Notes under the pieces: model-generated
What the model was told of the DNA's origin: nothing
The model's input: the letters and a program-made list of their open reading frames with translations, nothing else
The model's database searches: none
Program-made: the position numbers and the translations under genes
In this document: positions 61,549 to 64,000 of the stretch, piece after piece
Layout of the letters: each line of letters starts with the position of its first letter
How positions within the stretch are numbered: the stretch's first letter is position 1
DNA from: Bradyrhizobium sp. 195
GTDB taxonomy: Bacteria; Pseudomonadota; Alphaproteobacteria; Rhizobiales; Xanthobacteraceae
Direction of reading: 5' to 3'
Assembly: GCF_023101665.1 (NCBI RefSeq)
Contig: NZ_CP082161.1
Coordinates: 4,092,001 to 4,156,000, forward strand
Length of the DNA stretch: 64,000 bases

Positions 61549-62418
61549 CTATTTGATGCCTGAGGTGACGAAAGAGCTGATGAAGCGCTTCTGGAAGATC
61601 AGGAACGTGACGAGCAGCGGCGCGATCACCATCAACGTGCCGGCGGCGATGGTGCCCCAGGCCTGCGTGCCTTCGGCGGTCTTGGTGAAGACGGAGAGGC
61701 CGACCGTGAGCGGCCGCTTGTCCGGCGAATTGATCACCATCAGCGGCCACAGGAAGTCGTTCCAGTGGTTGGTGACGGAGATGATGGCGAAGGCCGAGAA
61801 GCTCGGCATCGACAGCGGCACGTAGATGTGGCGGATGCGCTGGATGAGGCTCGCGCCGTCGATCAGGGCGGCGTCTTCCAGCTCGGTCGGAATGGCCTCA
61901 AAAGCCTGGCGCATCAGGAAGGTGCCGAAGGCCGAGGCGAAGAACGGCATCATCACGCCGGTAAGCGTGTCGTAGAGGCCGAGCTGCGCCACCAGCGACA
62001 GGTTCGGGACGATCAGCAGCACCGGCACCAGCATCAGCTGCATCAGGAACAGATAGAAGATCAGCGTCTTGCCGGCGAAGTTCAGGCGCGCAAAGGCAAA
62101 GCCTGCCAGCGTGATGGTGACGAATTGCACCAGCAAAATGCCGGCGCAGATGATCGTGGTGTTGATCGTATAGCGCGGGAAATCGCCGATCTCCCAGGCA
62201 TCCCTGACGTTGTCGAGCGTCGGCTTCATGCTCGGCATCAGTTCGGCCATGGCGTTGATGCCGTCGGAAGCCGGGCGCAGCGTCGCCACGACCATCCACA
62301 GAAAGGGGATGAGCCAGACGATCGCGAGCAGCAAGGTCAGCAGAAAGCCGAGCTTGGGCGTGATTTCGCCTCTCGTGGCGAGCGGGGCGTCCTTGTAGAG
62401 CCTGTCGATCAGCATCAT
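61549..62418 (-). CDS. ABC transporter permease (UgpE/MalG-type)
   Basis: A 289-residue inner-membrane protein with six helices and the ATPase-docking EAA loop EAIPTELEDAALIDGASLIQRIRHIYVPL. Its ATG overlaps the stop of the preceding permease gene by four bases (ATGA). With the other permease it forms the channel for the substrate bound by the protein encoded downstream. No ATPase gene is inside the window; it may lie beyond the right end. Confidence 0.92.
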   Translation of the reverse strand: MMLIDRLYKDAPLATRGEITPKLGFLLTLLLAIVWLIPFLWMVVATLRPASDGINAMAELMPSMKPTLDNVRDAWEIGDFPRYTINTTIICAGILLVQFVTITLAGFAFARLNFAGKTLIFYLFLMQLMLVPVLLIVPNLSLVAQLGLYDTLTGVMMPFFASAFGTFLMRQAFEAIPTELEDAALIDGASLIQRIRHIYVPLSMPSFSAFAIISVTNHWNDFLWPLMVINSPDKRPLTVGLSVFTKTAEGTQAWGTIAAGTLMVIAPLLVTFLIFQKRFISSFVTSGIK

Positions 62419-63365
62419 GATCCGCCCTCGCGGTTCGCCATCGTGCGGAACGAGAGCGCGGTGAGGCTCATCAGCGCGGCGAGTGTCAGCAGCGTCGCCG
62501 CCGAGGCCTTGCCGACGTCGTAATGCTCGACCGCTTGCTGGTAGATGTAGAACAGCACCAGATTTGTCGAATTCGACGGCCCGCCCTGGGTCATGACGAA
62601 GACGTGGTCGACCTGCGTCACCGCGTTGAGCGTGGCAATCACGATGACGAACAGGAAGGTGGGCTTCAGCTCCGGCAGGATGATGTGGCGCAGGCGCATG
62701 TAAGGCCCGGCGCCGTCGAGATGGGCGGCCTCCATCACGTCCTCGGGCACGGCCTGGAGGCCGGCGAGGAAGAACAGCATGTAATAGCCGGCGTTCTTCC
62801 AGATCGTAATGACCATGATCGCATAAAGCGCGATGTCGGGGTCGCCCAGCCAGTTCGGCAGCACCGGGAGCAACCGGCCGATGTAGTAGTCGAGCAGGCC
62901 GACATTGGGCAGGAACACGAACATGAACAGCGCGGAGGCCGCGACCATCGGGATCAACACTGGCAGGAACAGCGCTGCGCGCAGCGCGCTGCTGACGGCG
63001 TTGGTGCGCGACAGCGCCAGGGCGAACAACAGCGCCAGGGCGATGCTCGGGACGGCGGTGCCGACGGCGTAGATGAGGTTGTTGACGACGGCGCCGGTGA
63101 ATGCGGGATCGGCCAGCACGGCGCTGACATTGTCCAGACCGACAAAGCGGACGGGCGCTTTGGGCGTGGCGCGCTGATAGAGCGCGTCGACGAGCACGCG
63201 TCCCATCGCGCCATAGGTGAACAGCGCGAGGAAGATCAGCGAGGGCAGCAGCAGCAAATAGGCCGGCAGCGAGGCTTTGAAGCGGGTGGTAAGGCGCTTC
63301 AGGACATCCAGGCGCGGTGCCGCCGAGGTCGCGACCGGGAGAGCCGCGGGTTCAGCGAGGCTCAT
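62415..63365 (-). CDS. ABC transporter permease (UgpA/MalF-type)
   Basis: A 316-residue membrane protein with six core helices and the EAA loop VPEDVMEAAHLDGAGPYMRLRHIILPEL, typical of the first permease of carbohydrate and glycerol-3-phosphate importers. ATG 63365 lies just past the phosphodiesterase stop at 63367 (the two overlap or abut) and it overlaps the second permease by four bases, so all are in one operon. Confidence 0.92.
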   Translation of the reverse strand: MSLAEPAALPVATSAAPRLDVLKRLTTRFKASLPAYLLLLPSLIFLALFTYGAMGRVLVDALYQRATPKAPVRFVGLDNVSAVLADPAFTGAVVNNLIYAVGTAVPSIALALLFALALSRTNAVSSALRAALFLPVLIPMVAASALFMFVFLPNVGLLDYYIGRLLPVLPNWLGDPDIALYAIMVITIWKNAGYYMLFFLAGLQAVPEDVMEAAHLDGAGPYMRLRHIILPELKPTFLFVIVIATLNAVTQVDHVFVMTQGGPSNSTNLVLFYIYQQAVEHYDVGKASAATLLTLAALMSLTALSFRTMANREGGS

Positions 63366-63366
63366 T

Positions 63367-64000
63367 TCACCGCGCCGGGAACTTGAGCGCATAGTCGCGG
63401 CCGTCCATTCCCGCCGGAGGCTCGAAGGGGAAGCGCAGACTCTGGTCGAGGAAGTCGTGGCTGTGCACGACGAGGTTCTCGTCGTCGATCAACACCACGC
63501 CATAGGCCGGCGGCTCGTGGCTGGCGAGATGTTCGGTGGCGGCGGCGTCGAGCTCGAACCAGACCTGGTGGTTGGTGCCGCGCAGCGTCGAGAACGGGAT
63601 CTTGCCGTAGCTGCCGAAGATCGGCCGGTGCACATGGCCGAAGAAGAGGTGCCTGATGCGGGAACGATAGGGCGCAATCACCTCGGCGAATTCAGCGCTC
63701 TGCTTCAGCCCGATTTCGTCCATCGCGTGGACGCCGACCGGGAAGGGCGGATGGTGCATGAAGACGACGAACGGCATGTCGGCCGGCGCGGCCGCGAGCG
63801 TGCTTGCGAGCCAGCCGAGGCGCTTGGCGCACATCTCGCCGGCGTGGCTGCTTTCGTCCAGCGTGTCCAGGAAGACGAACAGGCCGTGCTCGGTGGTGCG
63901 TGTGCCCTGCACGAAACCGTTAGCATCGCGCGGCGCGGCCTTGAGTGCGTCGAGGCAGGTGACGCGGCGATCGTGATTTCCGACCATGGCGATGTATGGG
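63367..64000 (-). CDS. Calcineurin-like metallophosphodiesterase (class III / GpdQ-like), 5' partial
   Basis: The gene runs off the right end of the window; at least 210 residues are present. Metal-binding motifs are AMVGNHD near the start of the visible part, FMHHPPF, and FFGHVHRP, the order seen in class III cyclic nucleotide phosphodiesterases and the glycerophosphodiesterase GpdQ. The N-terminal D-x-H motif lies outside the window. Being upstream of and coupled to a UgpAE-like importer, it may hydrolyse glycerophosphodiesters taken up by that transporter; this is inference from context. Confidence 0.88.
   Translation of the reverse strand, partial: PYIAMVGNHDRRVTCLDALKAAPRDANGFVQGTRTTEHGLFVFLDTLDESSHAGEMCAKRLGWLASTLAAAPADMPFVVFMHHPPFPVGVHAMDEIGLKQSAEFAEVIAPYRSRIRHLFFGHVHRPIFGSYGKIPFSTLRGTNHQVWFELDAAATEHLASHEPPAYGVVLIDDENLVVHSHDFLDQSLRFPFEPPAGMDGRDYALKFPAR

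Overview
The window is chromosomal DNA of a high-GC alphaproteobacterium, most likely Bradyrhizobium or a close Nitrobacteraceae relative. This rests on the gene order (rpsF-rpsR-DUF2232-rplI; fabD-fabG-acpP-fabF-mltG-yicC-gmk; lptF-lptG-lptD-surA-pdxA-rsmA; purM-purN beside pgsA/hdaA/ppk/ppx), on protein families I recognise from that group, and on several families of short palindromic intergenic repeats of the kind common there. No rRNA, tRNA, CRISPR array, transposase or phage gene was seen.

Layout. 1-1.8 kb: the end of a low-complexity protein, then a TetR regulator with a double operator and a hotdog thioesterase. 1.9-4.4 kb (minus): ribosomal proteins S6, S18 and L9 with a DUF2232 membrane protein. 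4.7-6.4 kb: TetR plus fatty-acid desaturase; the TetR N-terminus looks frameshifted. 6.6-13.3 kb (plus): type II fatty-acid synthesis (fabD, fabG, acpP, fabF), mltG, yicC, gmk. 13.3-16.5 kb (minus): three exported proteins, including a caspase-like peptidase fused to DUF4189. 16.5-17.9 kb: a gene-free mosaic of palindromic repeats. 17.9-22.1 kb: regulators (AraC/GyrI, two Crp/Fnr), a cupin and small proteins. 22.2-30.9 kb (minus): LPS export genes lptF/lptG/lptD, surA, pdxA, rsmA and an alcohol dehydrogenase. 31.2-33.8 kb (plus): pepA, holC and a lipoprotein.

33.9-36.4 kb is a lower-GC patch with an Lrp/AsnC regulator divergent from an EamA exporter and a second membrane protein, probably acquired. 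36.5-40.1 kb: a tripartite tricarboxylate-type binding protein and an AraC / SDR / GST cluster. 40.1-42.7 kb (minus): an ABC-F ATPase and small proteins. 43.0-44.4 kb: ndk and a TerC-family protein. 44.4-49.6 kb (minus): polyphosphate enzymes ppx and ppk1, the replication regulator hdaA, and a phosphatidylglycerophosphate-synthase-like enzyme. 49.8-51.5 kb: purM-purN. 51.7-53.5 kb: a cold-shock protein and an autotransporter barrel with almost no passenger.

53.5-56.6 kb holds the least explained module: a LysR regulator divergent from two GNAT-like proteins, an isochorismatase-fold protein that lacks its catalytic Cys and Lys, and a small protein. 56.8-59.8 kb: class III aminotransferase, RNase D and a 36-residue membrane peptide. 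59.9-64 kb (minus): a pair of palindromic repeats, then a glycerol-3-phosphate/sugar-type ABC importer (binding protein and two permeases) coupled to a metallophosphodiesterase cut by the window end. The binding protein carries an apparent frameshift inside its signal peptide.

Main leads: the degenerate-isochorismatase/GNAT module; two separate apparent single-base frameshifts (TetR near 4713, binding protein near 61504); the exported caspase operon; and the multi-copy palindromic repeats. All assignments come from reading the sequence; no database search was run.
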